64,000 nucleotides of DNA from JBBDMC01 sp963775235 (GTDB lineage: Bacteria > Pseudomonadota > Alphaproteobacteria > Rhizobiales > Kaistiaceae), in assembly GCA_963775235.1 (NCBI GenBank), contig CAVZHY010000007.1, positions 372,001 to 436,000 on the forward strand, written 5' to 3'. The position numbers and the translations under genes are program-made. Numbering within the stretch: the first letter of the stretch is position 1; every line of letters begins with the position of its first letter. A model generated the notes under the pieces. That model ran no database searches and had not been told where the DNA came from. It worked only from the letters and a program-made list of their open reading frames with translations. Of this stretch, positions 1 through 8,853 are shown in pieces.

Positions 1-282
1 GCGTTGAGCGATTGCTGCATGGACCTGCGGACGGACGGTCGCCACCTCGCCCCGCGATGCGCTGGCGAGCGGCTTGCCGAGAAATTCCTCGAAAAGGCCG
101 AAGAGGCGACCCTCATACGTGCTGGCGCGGTCGAGCTTGTTGATCTCGTCCTCCTCGCGCGGATAGCCGCCGGCGATGCGCATCAGATGATAGAGAAAGA
201 CACGCAGCCAGGTGTTGCCGGACTTTGGATACGACGCGATCCAGACGATTCCCTTTGGATTATTGGGGTCGGTGACGATCAT
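1..282 (-). CDS. Sulfotransferase, N-terminal part (truncated by window edge)
   Basis: The visible 94 residues begin at an ATG whose codon lies at 280-282 and run off the left edge of the window. Near residue 15 they contain SYPKSGNTW, the 5'-phosphosulfate-binding loop of PAPS-dependent sulfotransferases (family consensus YPKSGTTW), followed by a hydrophobic helix. The family moves a sulfuryl group from PAPS to a hydroxyl or amine acceptor in the cytosol; the acceptor cannot be told from this fragment. The gene lies 51 bp downstream of glmM on the same strand, so the two may be co-transcribed. No strong ribosome binding site precedes the ATG. The + strand reading of this stretch is a shadow. 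Confidence 0.75.
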   Translation of the reverse strand, partial: MIVTDPNNPKGIVWIASYPKSGNTWLRVFLYHLMRIAGGYPREEDEINKLDRASTYEGRLFGLFEEFLGKPLASASRGEVATVRPQVHAAIAQR

Positions 283-333
283 TCGTTGCTGCCATTGCCT
301 CGCGGGCTTACGGGAGTTGCGCGGGTCATCGCC

Positions 334-1686
334 TCACGCCGTTGTCTCGCCTAGCACCGATACCAGTTCGTCCACAATCGCCTCGATCATGGCGCGGTCG
401 TCGCCTTCCGCCATGACCCGGATGACCGGTTCGGTGCCGGAGGCACGCACGACCAGCCGCCCGTGATCGGCCAGGCGCCCGCTGGCGACGTCGATCATCT
501 GCTTGACCCGGCCGTTCTCCAGCGGTTCGCCACCAGCGAACCGGACGCTCTTGAGCACCTGCGGCAGTGGCTCGAAGCGATGACAGATTTCGCTCGCCGG
601 CCGGTCCTGCTTCTTCAGCACCGCGAAGAGTTGCAGCGCCGCCACAAGCCCGTCCCCGGTGGTGGCAAAGTCGGTCATGATGATGTGGCCGGACTGTTCG
701 CCGCCGAGGTTGTAACCATGCGTGCGCATCGCCTCGGCCACGTAGCGGTCGCCGACGGCGGTCCGGACGACGCCAAGACCGATGCCGTTGAGGAAGCGCT
801 CGAGGCCGAGATTTGACATCACCGTGACGGCGACTCCGGGCTTGGCGAGGCGCCCCTCCTGCGCCCAGGATTGCGCGATCACCGCCAGCAGCTGGTCGCC
901 GTTGACGATCTGTCCCATCTCGTCGACGACGATGACGCGGTCGGCGTCACCGTCCAGCGCGATGCCGATGTCGGCCTTTTCCGCCCGCACCCTGTCGATA
1001 AGGGCGGCGGGTGCGGTCGATCCGACGGCGCGGTTGATGTTGAAGCCATCCGGCGAGACACCGATGGAAACGACCTCGGCACCCAGTTCCCACAACGCCG
1101 CGGGCGCCACCTTGTAGGCGGCTCCGTTGGCGCAGTCGATGACCACCTTGAGGCCGGACAGTGTCACGTTGCGCGCCAGCGTTCGCTTGGCGAACTCGAT
1201 GTACCGATCCTGGACGCCGTCGATACGCTTGGCGCGACCGAGGTCCGCGGACGCCGCAAGATGGCTTCCGAAATCGGCATCGATCAGACCTTCGATTTCG
1301 CTCTCGACGGCGTCGGAGAGCTTGGATCCGTCCGGGCCGAAAAGCTTGATGCCGTTATCATCGTAGGGATTGTGGGAGGCCGAGATCATGACGCCCAGGT
1401 CGCAGCGCATCGAATGGGTCAACATGGCGATGCCGGGGGTCGGCACCGGGCCGGTGAGGAGGACGTCCATGCCGACCGACAGGAAGCCAGCAGTCAGCGC
1501 GTTCTCGATCATGTAGCTCGACAGCCGGGTGTCCTTGCCGATGACGACCCGGTGCCGGTAGTCGCCCCGGCGGAAGGCGAGGCCCGCCGCCATGCCGACC
1601 CTCAGCGCCAGCTCCGGCGTGATCGGGAAGCTGTTGGCCCTGCCGCGGATGCCGTCGGTGCCGAAGTATTTGCGCGTCTTGGTCAA
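334..1686 (-). CDS. glmM: Phosphoglucosamine mutase GlmM
   Basis: GlmM interconverts glucosamine-6-phosphate and glucosamine-1-phosphate, in the cytosolic route to UDP-GlcNAc for peptidoglycan and lipid A. The protein has the GlmM N-terminus RKYFGTDGIRG, the phosphoserine loop ISASHNP near residues 101-107, the magnesium loop DGDADR, and the C-terminal phosphate-binding loop RASGTEP. The frame is open to 1812, but the extra 42 residues are unlike GlmM. I place the start at the TTG at 1684-1686, giving 450 residues, the normal family length of about 445-450. It is intact, unlike many genes to its right, and is the core-genome anchor next to tRNA-Met. FtsH or dihydropteroate synthase neighbours, common elsewhere, are not visible here. 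Confidence 0.95.
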   Translation of the reverse strand: MTKTRKYFGTDGIRGRANSFPITPELALRVGMAAGLAFRRGDYRHRVVIGKDTRLSSYMIENALTAGFLSVGMDVLLTGPVPTPGIAMLTHSMRCDLGVMISASHNPYDDNGIKLFGPDGSKLSDAVESEIEGLIDADFGSHLAASADLGRAKRIDGVQDRYIEFAKRTLARNVTLSGLKVVIDCANGAAYKVAPAALWELGAEVVSIGVSPDGFNINRAVGSTAPAALIDRVRAEKADIGIALDGDADRVIVVDEMGQIVNGDQLLAVIAQSWAQEGRLAKPGVAVTVMSNLGLERFLNGIGLGVVRTAVGDRYVAEAMRTHGYNLGGEQSGHIIMTDFATTGDGLVAALQLFAVLKKQDRPASEICHRFEPLPQVLKSVRFAGGEPLENGRVKQMIDVASGRLADHGRLVVRASGTEPVIRVMAEGDDRAMIEAIVDELVSVLGETTA

Positions 1687-1867
1687 GGTCGCCCCGTCGG
1701 ATTTTCTCGCCGCACTTCTAACGCGATATTGGCTTCCTGGGGTTGAAAAATGGCGAATGTGGCGCGGTCGTGTCACGGCCGGCAAGCCGAGCCAGGTGCC
1801 GCCTCGCGGCAATGCGGCTCAGAGGTGCCCGGCCCGGCCGCCGCCCGCCTTGGTCCCAGCCGATTGC

Positions 1868-1897
1868 TTGACAGGACTCCAGCCCCCTTCTTATATC
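1868..1897 (+). promoter_or_regulatory. Sigma-70-type promoter of tRNA-Met
   Basis: A perfect -35 box TTGACA (1868-1873) is followed after 18 bases by TATATC (1892-1897), a fair -10 box. The expected transcription start is a few bases before the tRNA at 1913. Strong consensus promoters directly before stable RNA genes are normal. The match is by eye only. Confidence 0.65.
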
Positions 1898-1912
1898 CGG
1901 CGTTCCCCTGCT

Positions 1913-1989
1913 GGCGGAGTAGCTCAGTTGGTTAGAGCAGCGGAATCATAATCCGCGTGTCGGGGGTTCAAGTCCCTCCTCCGCTACCA
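1913..1989 (+). tRNA. tRNA-Met (anticodon CAT), elongator type
   Basis: This is a complete cloverleaf. The acceptor GGCGGAG pairs with CTCCGCT (one G-U), the D-arm is GCTC/GAGC, and the anticodon stem GCGGA/TCCGC encloses the loop ATCATAA with anticodon CAT. The T-stem GGGGG/CCCTC encloses TTCAAGT, and an encoded CCA ends at 1989. The first acceptor pair is formed, which argues against initiator tRNA. The body resembles alphaproteobacterial elongator tRNA-Met rather than tRNA-Ile2. Its 3' end is the left border of the genomic island, with copies of the acceptor 3' end at 10742-10753, 16248-16259 and, with one mismatch, 17689-17700. Confidence 0.93.
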
Positions 1990-2044
1990 AGCTTCTCAAT
2001 TACTTAGCTGAGTTAGCGCCCGGCCTTTGGCACCGATTTGGCAC
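1981..2044. repeat. Island attachment repeat, copy 1 (tRNA-Met 3' end plus flank)
   Basis: The sequence starts with the last bases of tRNA-Met (CCGCTACCAA) and ends with a 20-base word at 2025-2044 (CTTTGGCACCGATTTGGCAC). The same two blocks, again exactly 44 bases apart, recur at 16251-16314, with scattered identity between them. This is what attL and attR of an element integrated in tRNA-Met would look like. The two copies bound about 14.3 kb. Confidence 0.75.
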
Positions 2045-2131
2045 CGCGCCGTTTTTCTTCCCTTGAAGGAATGAGCCGTGGCTGGCTGCGTGTTTTTGAA
2101 TGAGTTTGCTCAGCTTCGTATTCTTATAGAG

Positions 2132-2189
2132 GACCGGTCGTTTGTGTCCGGTCAGAAGCGGTCATTCATGTCCGGTCTAAACCGGACAT
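2132..2189. repeat. Short direct and inverted TGTCCGGTC repeats at the end of the HTH gene
   Basis: The word TGTCCGGTC occurs at 2145-2153 and 2169-2177. ATGTCCGGT (2168-2176) and ACCGGACAT (2181-2189) form a perfect 9-bp inverted repeat around CTAA, followed on the + strand by five Ts. The repeats lie at and just beyond the 3' end of the helix-turn-helix gene and correspond to the repeating codons of its DRTKMSG-type tail. They may be only codon repeats, or the hairpin may also end + strand transcription. Confidence 0.5.
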
Positions 2190-2483
2190 TTTTGTCCGCC
2201 TCGAAGCGGCGTGAAGCCGGACTGGTTTGAGGTGAAGCTCGTAGATGTTTGTCTTGCCCTGGCCTCGCTGTCGGATCGCGAGCAGGCCCTCCGTTTGCAG
2301 CGCTTTTAAGTGGCGGCGAACGCTCCGCTCGTCCAATCCGAGGTCATTAGCCAAACGCCTTTGTCCGGGAAAGCAGAAATCGTTCTGCCATGCGTAACTC
2401 AGCAGCATAGCAAAGGCCATCTTGTCGCCCGAACTCAGCTTTTTCGATTTCAGGAGGAAGTTAGGGACTTGGGTGAAGCCCAT
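2166..2483 (-). CDS. Winged helix-turn-helix protein, replication-initiator-like
   Basis: This small DNA-binding protein (105 residues from the ATG at 2481-2483) contains a winged-helix segment: PGQRRLANDLGLDERSVRR is the recognition-helix region, followed by a wing before TNIYEL. Such HTH_36-type proteins accompany replication or mobilisation modules of alphaproteobacterial islands. The frame is open upstream to a GTG at 2564, which would add 27 residues, but MGFTQVPNFLL looks like the natural N-terminus and removes the overlap with the divergent gene at 2533. The C-terminal tail RRTKMSGLDRT is encoded by the local TGTCCGGTC repeats. Its likely role is control or initiation of the island's replication or transfer; this is inferred from context. 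Confidence 0.6.
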   Translation of the reverse strand: MGFTQVPNFLLKSKKLSSGDKMAFAMLLSYAWQNDFCFPGQRRLANDLGLDERSVRRHLKALQTEGLLAIRQRGQGKTNIYELHLKPVRLHAASRRTKMSGLDRT

Positions 2484-2532
2484 GGCTGTGGCGACGTCGG
2501 CCCCCTTTAGGACGATGTTCTGGTCCTTGAGG

Positions 2533-2952
2533 ATGTCAACAGTGCAAGAGTTTCTCAGCACCACGCCAAGGCGAGCCGACGGCTCATTGGCTCCAGTCTC
2601 GGCGGCACTTTATGAGTGGGTGCGCCGATCGGTAGCGACGCTGAATGAAACCGCGCCACGGCTCTCGCCGGTGATAGGCGCAGCGCTCGCGATCCTGGTG
2701 AGCATGTTGACGGCGTTCGTGGTCATCATCGCGACGAGCCCGCCGCCCTCCCTGGACGATCTGTTCCGGAGAACCAGAAGGCAAGGTCGAGCACCAACGC
2801 CATCGGAAATGATGGACGTCGTCAGGCGCGCGACTGAAGGCCGTCGGCGGGCGGACCTGAAACGGTTCACTCGTTCGAATGAAGCCCTCGCTGAGCGGCT
2901 GCAGCGGGAAACCAGGGCTCTGCGTGAGCGGCAGAAGGCGGCGGGTGAGTAG
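2533..2952 (+). CDS. Hypothetical single-pass membrane protein
   Basis: This is a protein of 139 residues from the ATG at 2533, with CTTGAGG upstream as a weak ribosome binding site. It has one strong membrane segment (ALAILVSMLTAFVVIIAT, about residues 50-67). A basic, arginine-rich, probably coiled C-terminal half follows (ERLQRETRALRERQKAAGE at the end). No family is recognised. It is divergent from the HTH gene and is followed 42 bp later by another hypothetical gene and then the TraD-like ATPase, so it probably belongs to the transfer or mobilisation operon. A longer frame to 2422 would run antisense through the HTH gene and is not preferred. Confidence 0.5.
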   Translation: MSTVQEFLSTTPRRADGSLAPVSAALYEWVRRSVATLNETAPRLSPVIGAALAILVSMLTAFVVIIATSPPPSLDDLFRRTRRQGRAPTPSEMMDVVRRATEGRRRADLKRFTRSNEALAERLQRETRALRERQKAAGE

Positions 2953-2994
2953 CTCAGTGTCAAGGGAAACCACAACCAGAAAGGAGATTGGACG

Positions 2995-3675
2995 ATGACG
3001 GCGAATTCTCACGGCTCATATGGACCTCCGGCGCTCTATCACGGCCCCCCAATGTCGCCTGCGGACCGGCTGGCGTTTGAACTTGAAAACGCACGCAGTA
3101 AGACGGGCTTGGTCGGCTCGCTGGTTCATCGCTATCGCGAGGCGAACGCGACGGCCGCGATCGACGCGACCACAAAGAAGAACGAGGCCGTTACGAGAGC
3201 CGTGAAGTCGGCAACGGCGGCGACTGAGGCCTACCGCGAAAACCAGACCGTCACGCTGCGTTCGCACATCGAAAGCGAACTGTTGCCGCTCGCCTACCAG
3301 ACCGCACGCGAAGTCGCTCTTCTGGAACTGCAGGCTCAGCTCGGTAGGGCACAGGAGAAGCAATTCCTGACGCAGCGCGACGTTTTGTCGGCCGAGGTCA
3401 GCCGCGACAGTGTTCCCGCCATGCGCGCCCTGAACCTCGAATTAGGGGCGCGCAAGAAGCACTCGAAGATCGCGGCCGCCGAGGCGGAGATCGCCGAGAT
3501 GCAAGAGGTCATGCCCCAGGCCGAGGCGACGCCCAAGTCCGCAGGCAACACGATGACCCTGGCCGAGGCGCTCCGCCACCGCGCGGAACTTCGCGCCGAC
3601 GGCAAGTCAACCTTGTGGCTGGACGATAAAATCAACGAGTTGGCGGCGCGCGGCGACTTCGAGATCACCGAATGA
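2995..3675 (+). CDS. Hypothetical helical protein of the mobilisation module
   Basis: The 226-residue product begins at an ATG with a good ribosome binding site (AAAGGAGA, 8 bases upstream). The N-terminus is proline- and glycine-rich. The rest is alanine- and glutamate-rich and predicted helical, with long heptad-like stretches around residues 40-175. There is no signal peptide or membrane segment and no family I recognise. Its stop overlaps the start of the TraD-like ATPase by four bases (ATGA at 3672-3675), so the two are translationally coupled and the protein probably works with that ATPase, for example as an accessory or scaffold protein. Function unknown. Confidence 0.65.
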   Translation: MTANSHGSYGPPALYHGPPMSPADRLAFELENARSKTGLVGSLVHRYREANATAAIDATTKKNEAVTRAVKSATAATEAYRENQTVTLRSHIESELLPLAYQTAREVALLELQAQLGRAQEKQFLTQRDVLSAEVSRDSVPAMRALNLELGARKKHSKIAAAEAEIAEMQEVMPQAEATPKSAGNTMTLAEALRHRAELRADGKSTLWLDDKINELAARGDFEITE

Positions 3676-6070
3676 AGCCGCCACCGGTGGATTTGCGGAC
3701 CGGGTTGCAGGTGTGCGAGCCGGTCCTGCGTATCTTGGAGTTCGGGAGCGACCGTCCCGCTGATGGTCGACCGCGCAATCGAGCCGACGTTCGCGCCGTC
3801 GTTCAGGCACGCTTCCCGGCGTTGGCGGCCAGACGCGCGCGTTCGCAGGAACGAGCGGTCCCAACACCGGATCGCGACGCGGTCGTTTTGGGCCGCAACG
3901 AACGACACCAGCCGGTCATCCTGCCGCTCGCTCCGCGGCGGGAACACATGCACGTCATCGGTACGACCGGAAGCGGCAAGTCGAACTTCCTGCGGGCCCT
4001 CATTCGTCAGGACATTAGCGATGGCCGCGCGGTGTTCATCCCGGACCCTCATGGATCGATGCCGGACAGCCTCTTCCTGGACGTGCTGACGTGGCTTGAC
4101 GACACAGGCCTTATCAACGAGCGCGTGGTCCACATCATCGATTTCGACGCGGAAAGCACGGTTGGATTTAATCCCCTGGCGCGGCCGAATCCCAACACGG
4201 ACTTTTCGGTAATTGCCAGCGACGTATTCGAGGCGCTGCAGCGCGCCTGGGGCGAGGGCGAAATCGCCGGCAAACCCGTACTAATCAACCCGACAATTCG
4301 CCGGTTGCTGCTGGCGCTGTTTGCCGGGCTTGCCGAGCTGGGGCTCACGTTGGCGGACGCCGATCTACTCTTTGATCCCTACGACCAGCAAGGAGTTCGC
4401 CAGCTCGTCGTCAGCAAACTCGACGATCGCTATTCGAGGGCGATCCTCGCCGATCTTCATCAGATGGCGCTTGATGAGCGGAGCAAGCGCGAGTTTCGGG
4501 CGGAAGTGGTCGGGCCGGTCAACCGGCTGGTGGAATTCGTACGGTCGCCAGCGATCCGTAGGGCGCTCGGCCAAACAGACCGCGCCCTCAATTTCACCGA
4601 GGCGATTGACGAGGGGCACATCATACTCGCCAACCTCTCGGGCGGCGACCGCGTCGCGGCCGGCGATGCCGAGCTCTTCGGCCGTCTTCTTACGCATTCC
4701 CTGTTTCGCGCCGCGCAGCGCCGAAAGTACCCAGAGCGTCCTTGTGTCTTTGTCCTGGACGAATGCCAGAAGCTCCTGAGCGGAGATGTTGAGCTGATGC
4801 TGGCGGAAAGCCGCAAGAACGGCATCTGCTGTGTGCTCGCCCATCAGACACTTGCGCAACTCGGCAAGCCCGATGATTCGCTGAGGGTCGCGGTGCAAGC
4901 GAACACCAACGTAAAGGTCGTTTTCCGCTTGAAGGACACGCGCGAGGCGGCGGAGTTGGCAGAGGCGGTCATCCCGCTCGACTTGGAGCAACCGGTGCGG
5001 TCGCTGGTGAAGCCGACCGTCGTTGGCAGTCGGCGCACGCTGTTTCGCTCGTCAAGCTCGGGTCGGAATTATTCGACTACCCGGTCCGAGGCGGCGACAG
5101 AAACAAGGAGCACCGCCGAGACGGTCACCGACTTCTACTCGGAGACCGTCGGGCACGGCACCGCCCACAGCGTCACCAACACCGAGGGGGCGACGCGGTC
5201 GCGCTCCAGCTCCACAGGCGACGGATTTCGATCACCGACAGCGACGCCCACACGATTGGTTCGAACTCGGCGGCCACACGATCGTCCGGCCAATCATCCA
5301 GTGAGGGCTGGTCGCGGTCGGCGAGCGTCACATTGCCACCCGGCGGGGTGTCCAAGGCTGACTTGCCAGTTACGGTTTCCGACGGGCGCGACGGCTCGCG
5401 TTCGGCGGATCGGGGTTTCGCCGCGACCAATGGGCACTCGGAGAGCCGCATGCGCGGTCGAAGCAGCGGGTATTCTCGGACGCGGACGGTGGGGGAGACT
5501 ACCGGCGTCTCGCGATCGCGGGCCGAAGGCACGACCGTGAGCGAGAGCATCGCCACCACGACCGGCCGGAGCATCGGTCGTACGGTCGGAAAGAGCGTCG
5601 GCACCACGATCACGACCGCCGAGACCGAGGGCACGTCAATTTCCGCGGGCCTCAGCGAGGGCCTTGAGCCGATCTACCAAGTCCTCCCAACCGCGGTGCA
5701 CTCGATCGAGAACGTTCGCTACCTGGCAGCGCAGATGCTCCGCAGACTGTCGACCGGCGAGGCCTTCGTTAACTTGGTCACCCGGACGGGCATGCTGGCT
5801 ACCCGCCTGTCGGTGCCCGAGGTCAAAGGGCGCATGCTTTCGAAAGACGAATTGGCCGACCTGCGTCGCCGGGTGCTTGAAGGGAGTTCATCGGCCATCC
5901 CCATTGGGGAAGCTGTTGCCAATGTCGCCGAGCGCGAACGGCGACTGATCGCCGAGGCGCGCCAGTTGGCGGAATTGTCTTGGGAGCCCGAACCCACAAC
6001 CTTCCGCGTCCCAGTCGGCAGACGCACGCGGGACGTGATTCGTCAGTCTCGAACAACAAAGGAGAAATGA
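3672..6070 (+). pseudogene. TraD/VirD4-like conjugative coupling ATPase, one frameshift
   Basis: The protein resembles type IV secretion DNA-transfer ATPases of integrative elements. It has Walker A GTTGSGKS (residues 97-104) and Walker B VFVLDE (359-364). A very Ser/Thr/Gly/Arg-rich linker of about 150 residues follows, then a helical C-terminal region from about 5680. Coupling ATPases feed DNA to a conjugation channel at the inner membrane; no channel genes are visible here, and no membrane helices precede Walker A. The reading frame changes near 5215, where one base is missing: frame one runs on into a non-family tail ending at 5540, while the true tail continues in another frame to 6070. 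Corrected length is about 799 residues. No slippery heptamer is present, so programmed frameshifting is unlikely. Confidence 0.8.
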
Positions 6071-6071
6071 A

Positions 6072-6281
6072 ATGGCACGCAAGACGGAAACCGAAGCCGA
6101 AAAAATGGCGAGGTATCAGAGATTGGCCAACGAAAGTCTGAGAGACCTCCGGGCGATCTTCAATGAGGTCGCCGTCGGTAAGCCGCTTGTGCCGAAGCGG
6201 TCCCGAACGTCGAAGGCAGGCCCCGTCATACCGCAGCGTCCGCCGACAGCCGCGCGTCGGGGAAGGGGAGAGCAGTCTTAG
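6072..6281 (+). CDS. Small basic hypothetical protein
   Basis: This 69-residue, lysine/arginine-rich protein is preceded by an excellent ribosome binding site (AAAGGAGAAATGAA) that overlaps the end of the ATPase gene, so it belongs to the same operon. The first half is helical (AEKMARYQRLANESLRDLRA) and the second half is proline- and arginine-rich and disordered. There is no known domain. It may assist the coupling ATPase or bind nucleic acid; this is inferred from charge and position only. Confidence 0.55.
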   Translation: MARKTETEAEKMARYQRLANESLRDLRAIFNEVAVGKPLVPKRSRTSKAGPVIPQRPPTAARRGRGEQS

Positions 6282-6439
6282 CCTTTCGAGCCCAAGCTCC
6301 ACGCGGCCCGAAGCCTGTCAAGGGCGGCCGCCAGGCCGTCGCCGGAGGCGATCGTGACCCTTGACAGGGGAGGGCATGCAGGCACGCCGACGGCGGCGAA
6401 GAACTCGGTTGGTTTGATGTCACGTGGGAGAAGACTCCA

Positions 6440-6676
6440 ATGACCTGTGAGCAGAAATGGCTGGTGATGCAACAGCTCAGTGCCTCCGTCCCGATGATCG
6501 GCAGGGACGATTGTGGCGACCTCGATGTCATTTTCGAGCTGATGGACCTCGGTATCGTTGGCAAATTCGCAACGGAAGACGAGGCCGAAGGCGAACGTCG
6601 GAGGCTGCGCCGCATGAACAACGACAAGGCCTACCTGGTGTTGAGCACGTCGGAGCTGGCAGACAGCCTTTTCTGA
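6440..6676 (+). CDS. Small hypothetical protein
   Basis: The product has 78 residues and starts at an ATG with GGGAGAAG seven bases upstream. The sequence is acidic and compact, with no membrane segment, signal peptide or recognised motif. It lies between the ATPase operon and the replication-relaxation gene, in the same direction, so it probably belongs to the mobilisation module. The interval 6282-6439 before it shows no gene. Confidence 0.5.
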   Translation: MTCEQKWLVMQQLSASVPMIGRDDCGDLDVIFELMDLGIVGKFATEDEAEGERRRLRRMNNDKAYLVLSTSELADSLF

Positions 6677-6726
6677 GGGAACCGTCATCGGGACTGGGGC
6701 CTAGTTTGGCCTGGTACAATGATTAG

Positions 6727-7652
6727 ATGGAGCTGCAGGCATCACCACCGCGTCGTGCGAGGTGGGGTGTTCGGTCGCAGAGACCGACGCCGATCATTGT
6801 CACGCGCCGTGACCTGATGCTGTTGGCACGTCTTGCGACACTGCGATTTCTGACGGCGGAACAGCTAGGCAAACTCGACGGGGGGAGCGAACAGAAGGTG
6901 GTGCGCCGGCTGCGGGCGCTATTCGACCACGGTTACGTCGATCAGGCCGGGGATCCGTTTGGTCGCCGCGCCTACGCGATCACGCGTAAGGGTGCGCGCT
7001 TGCTGGTAGACCATGGCCATGTGGTAAACCCAAAGGTCCGCTGGACGCTAAAGAACCATCGGGCGGGACAGAAGTTCATCGAGCACACGCTCGGCGTTGC
7101 CGACGTGCTGGTTGGTTTACATGCCGCGTGCGGCGACCGGGATGACGTGAGCCTGATGCTCGAGCACGAGATCGTCGCCAACGCGCCAGAGCAAACGCGG
7201 CGGGCCCGGGAGCCGCTCCGGTGGACGGTCGCCGGCGCGAAACAGAAGTTCGGTGTGTCGTCAGTCGTTGCGGACGGTCTGTTTGGACTACGCTTCGCCG
7301 ATGACACTGCGGCCTATTTCCTCCTTGAGCTTGACCGCGGGCACATGCCCAACCTCAGGTTCCGCAGCCGGCTGGAGCAGACGAGCATCGGCCGCAAGCT
7401 CGGCACTACTACCATGCCGGCTGGCGCGCCGGCCGTCAGGTCGAGCAGTTCGGCGTTAAGCAGCTACGTGTGCTGATCGTCAGCACGTCGCCGACGCGGG
7501 TCGCTAACATGGTGGATGTGGCAAAGGGCATAACCGGCGGCGCCGGCTCCAACCTCTTCCTGTTCATCGATCACGAGCGATTGGTCACGTCAGATCCGCT
7601 TCAGGTCGAATGGGTGAGCGGTAGGGGAGAGCCCGTGAGGCTGATTGATTAG
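6727..7652 (+). pseudogene. Replication-relaxation family protein, one frameshift
   Basis: The N-terminal half has a winged-helix region (LMLLARLATLRFLTAEQLGKL, then EQKVVRRLRALFDHGYVD) and the central part has a charged nuclease-like fold region ending FLLELDRG, matching the Replic_Relax family found on plasmids and integrative elements next to coupling ATPases. Near 7405 one base is missing. The natural continuation YYHAGWRAGRQVEQFGVKQL is read in the next frame and runs through VLIVSTSPTRVANM to the stop at 7652. The uncorrected frame ends early at 7476. Corrected length is about 308 residues. The family is linked to plasmid replication or DNA relaxation, with its mechanism poorly defined. 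No relaxase or oriT was recognised nearby. Confidence 0.75.
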
Positions 7653-7684
7653 CGTCCCGAGGCGTGGATTGAGAGGGCCAAGAG

Positions 7685-8135
7685 GTGAGCAAAGACATTT
7701 CCGACGCTGACGACGACCATCCGGACGAGGAAAAGGCAGCCTACCGCATAATGGTGGCAGGCCGCCGCCGCCATTTCTGCGATCAAGGCGGGTGGCCAGA
7801 TCGATTCCTGGAACCAAGAATTCGACATTTTCGAGGACAAGATTTTCGACGTGGCCGCCGTTATGTCGATCTGTGCTGCGCTTCGACGTTTCCTCGATAC
7901 CGTCGAAACTGAAGCCGCTGAGCGCCCCGCATTAGCGCGCGCCCTTTGTGCAGCGCTGAGAGAGAAAACGGACACATGGGACCAGCTCATCCAAGGCGAC
8001 TTCTCGGGTGGGATGATCGTCAACTTCTTGATGGCGGTCGGCAAGGCTGCATCGACATCCGTGGCCATCAGGTCCACACTTCGCGCTTCAGTCTGGAATA
8101 GCGTCATCGGTCGCTTCGGCAACCGCGATATGTGA
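7685..8135 (+). pseudogene. Hypothetical helical protein, one frameshift
   Basis: The frame starting at the GTG at 7685 (ribosome site AAGAG) encodes an acidic N-terminus and then breaks near 7760, where removing one G restores an uninterrupted protein of about 149 residues. The joined product reads through an alanine-rich helix (MVAAAAAISAIKAGGQ), then SWNQEFDIFEDKIFDVAAVM, and ends at 8135. It is mainly helical, with no cysteines in conserved motifs, no signal and no recognised domain. It lies directly before the DUF6338-like gene and may belong to that cargo unit. Confidence 0.5.
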
Positions 8136-8235
8136 TCGCCGCGGTAGGGTCGCGAAACAGATATTGTGCGACGCTGGAAGAACGGCTCTGCTGAGCCGCA
8201 GGCTTGAGTTCCCTTTCGACAAGAGGGTTCGTCGG

Positions 8236-8843
8236 ATGCTCCAACTTAGCAGTGTCGAAAGCATATATTTGGTCCTGGCGTTTATCGTGCCTGGGCTAGT
8301 CACCGTTTACGTGCGTTCACGACTGATCTCGGGACCGAAGCCGTCCCACGCCGAGAACATCCTGACATATCTTGTTATTTCTGTTGTCTACTACGCTCTA
8401 GCTGCACCAACTCTGACTTGGGCGATCTCGTTTCAGGGGCGTTGGGCGTCAAGCGCGACGCTGATAGTTGTGTTTGCGGTCGTTGGGCCAGCTATCTTGG
8501 GCCTGGTAATCGGCATCTGGACTAAAGAGGTTGGGGGCAAATGCTTGCCGACTGGGTTGGGATCGCACTCGTTCACGTGATACCGCAAGCATGGGATTGG
8601 CGTTTCTCTAACATGCCGCGTGGGGGGCAGTTTGTGATGGTTACACTGACGAACGGCGAGCAGGTGGCCGGCTTCTTTGGGCCCAGCTCTTTCGCATCCT
8701 CGGACAGCAACCATCGAGATATCTACATTGAAGAGGAATACGACGTGGAAGAGGGTGGCACCTGGGCTTCACGTCCTGAACGCGTTGGAGTCCTTATTCC
8801 AGACAGGGAAATAAGCTATATCGAGTTTTGGCAGCGAACCTAA
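8236..8843 (+). pseudogene. DUF6338-like membrane protein, one frameshift
   Basis: The N-terminal part has three membrane helices (IYLVLAFIVPGLVTVYV; ILTYLVISVVYYALAAPTL; SATLIVVFAVVGPAILGLVI). The soluble C-terminal part has a beta-rich, SH3-like pattern: VMVTLTNGEQVAGFFGP, then SFASSDSNHRDIYIEEEY. This two-part layout fits the DUF6338 family as I recall it. A base is missing near 8538 (AAA where AAAA would keep frame), so the halves read in different frames. Corrected length is about 202 residues, starting at the ATG at 8236. A small ORF starts 10 bases after its stop with a very good ribosome site. The function of the family is unknown. Confidence 0.65.
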
Positions 8844-8853
8844 GGAGGCAGAA

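Noticed and set aside
4..354. Plus-strand open frame at the left edge
   Set aside because: Antisense to the sulfotransferase fragment, whose SYPKSGNTW loop is a specific motif.
2168..2193. Rho-independent terminator after tRNA-Met
   Set aside because: The hairpin followed by five Ts fits, but the sequence is explained by the repeating codons of the HTH gene on the other strand and lies 180 bases after the tRNA.
5190..5240. Programmed -1 frameshift in the coupling ATPase
   Set aside because: No slippery X-XXY-YYZ heptamer or clear downstream structure is seen, and many other genes show similar breaks, so an indel is simpler.
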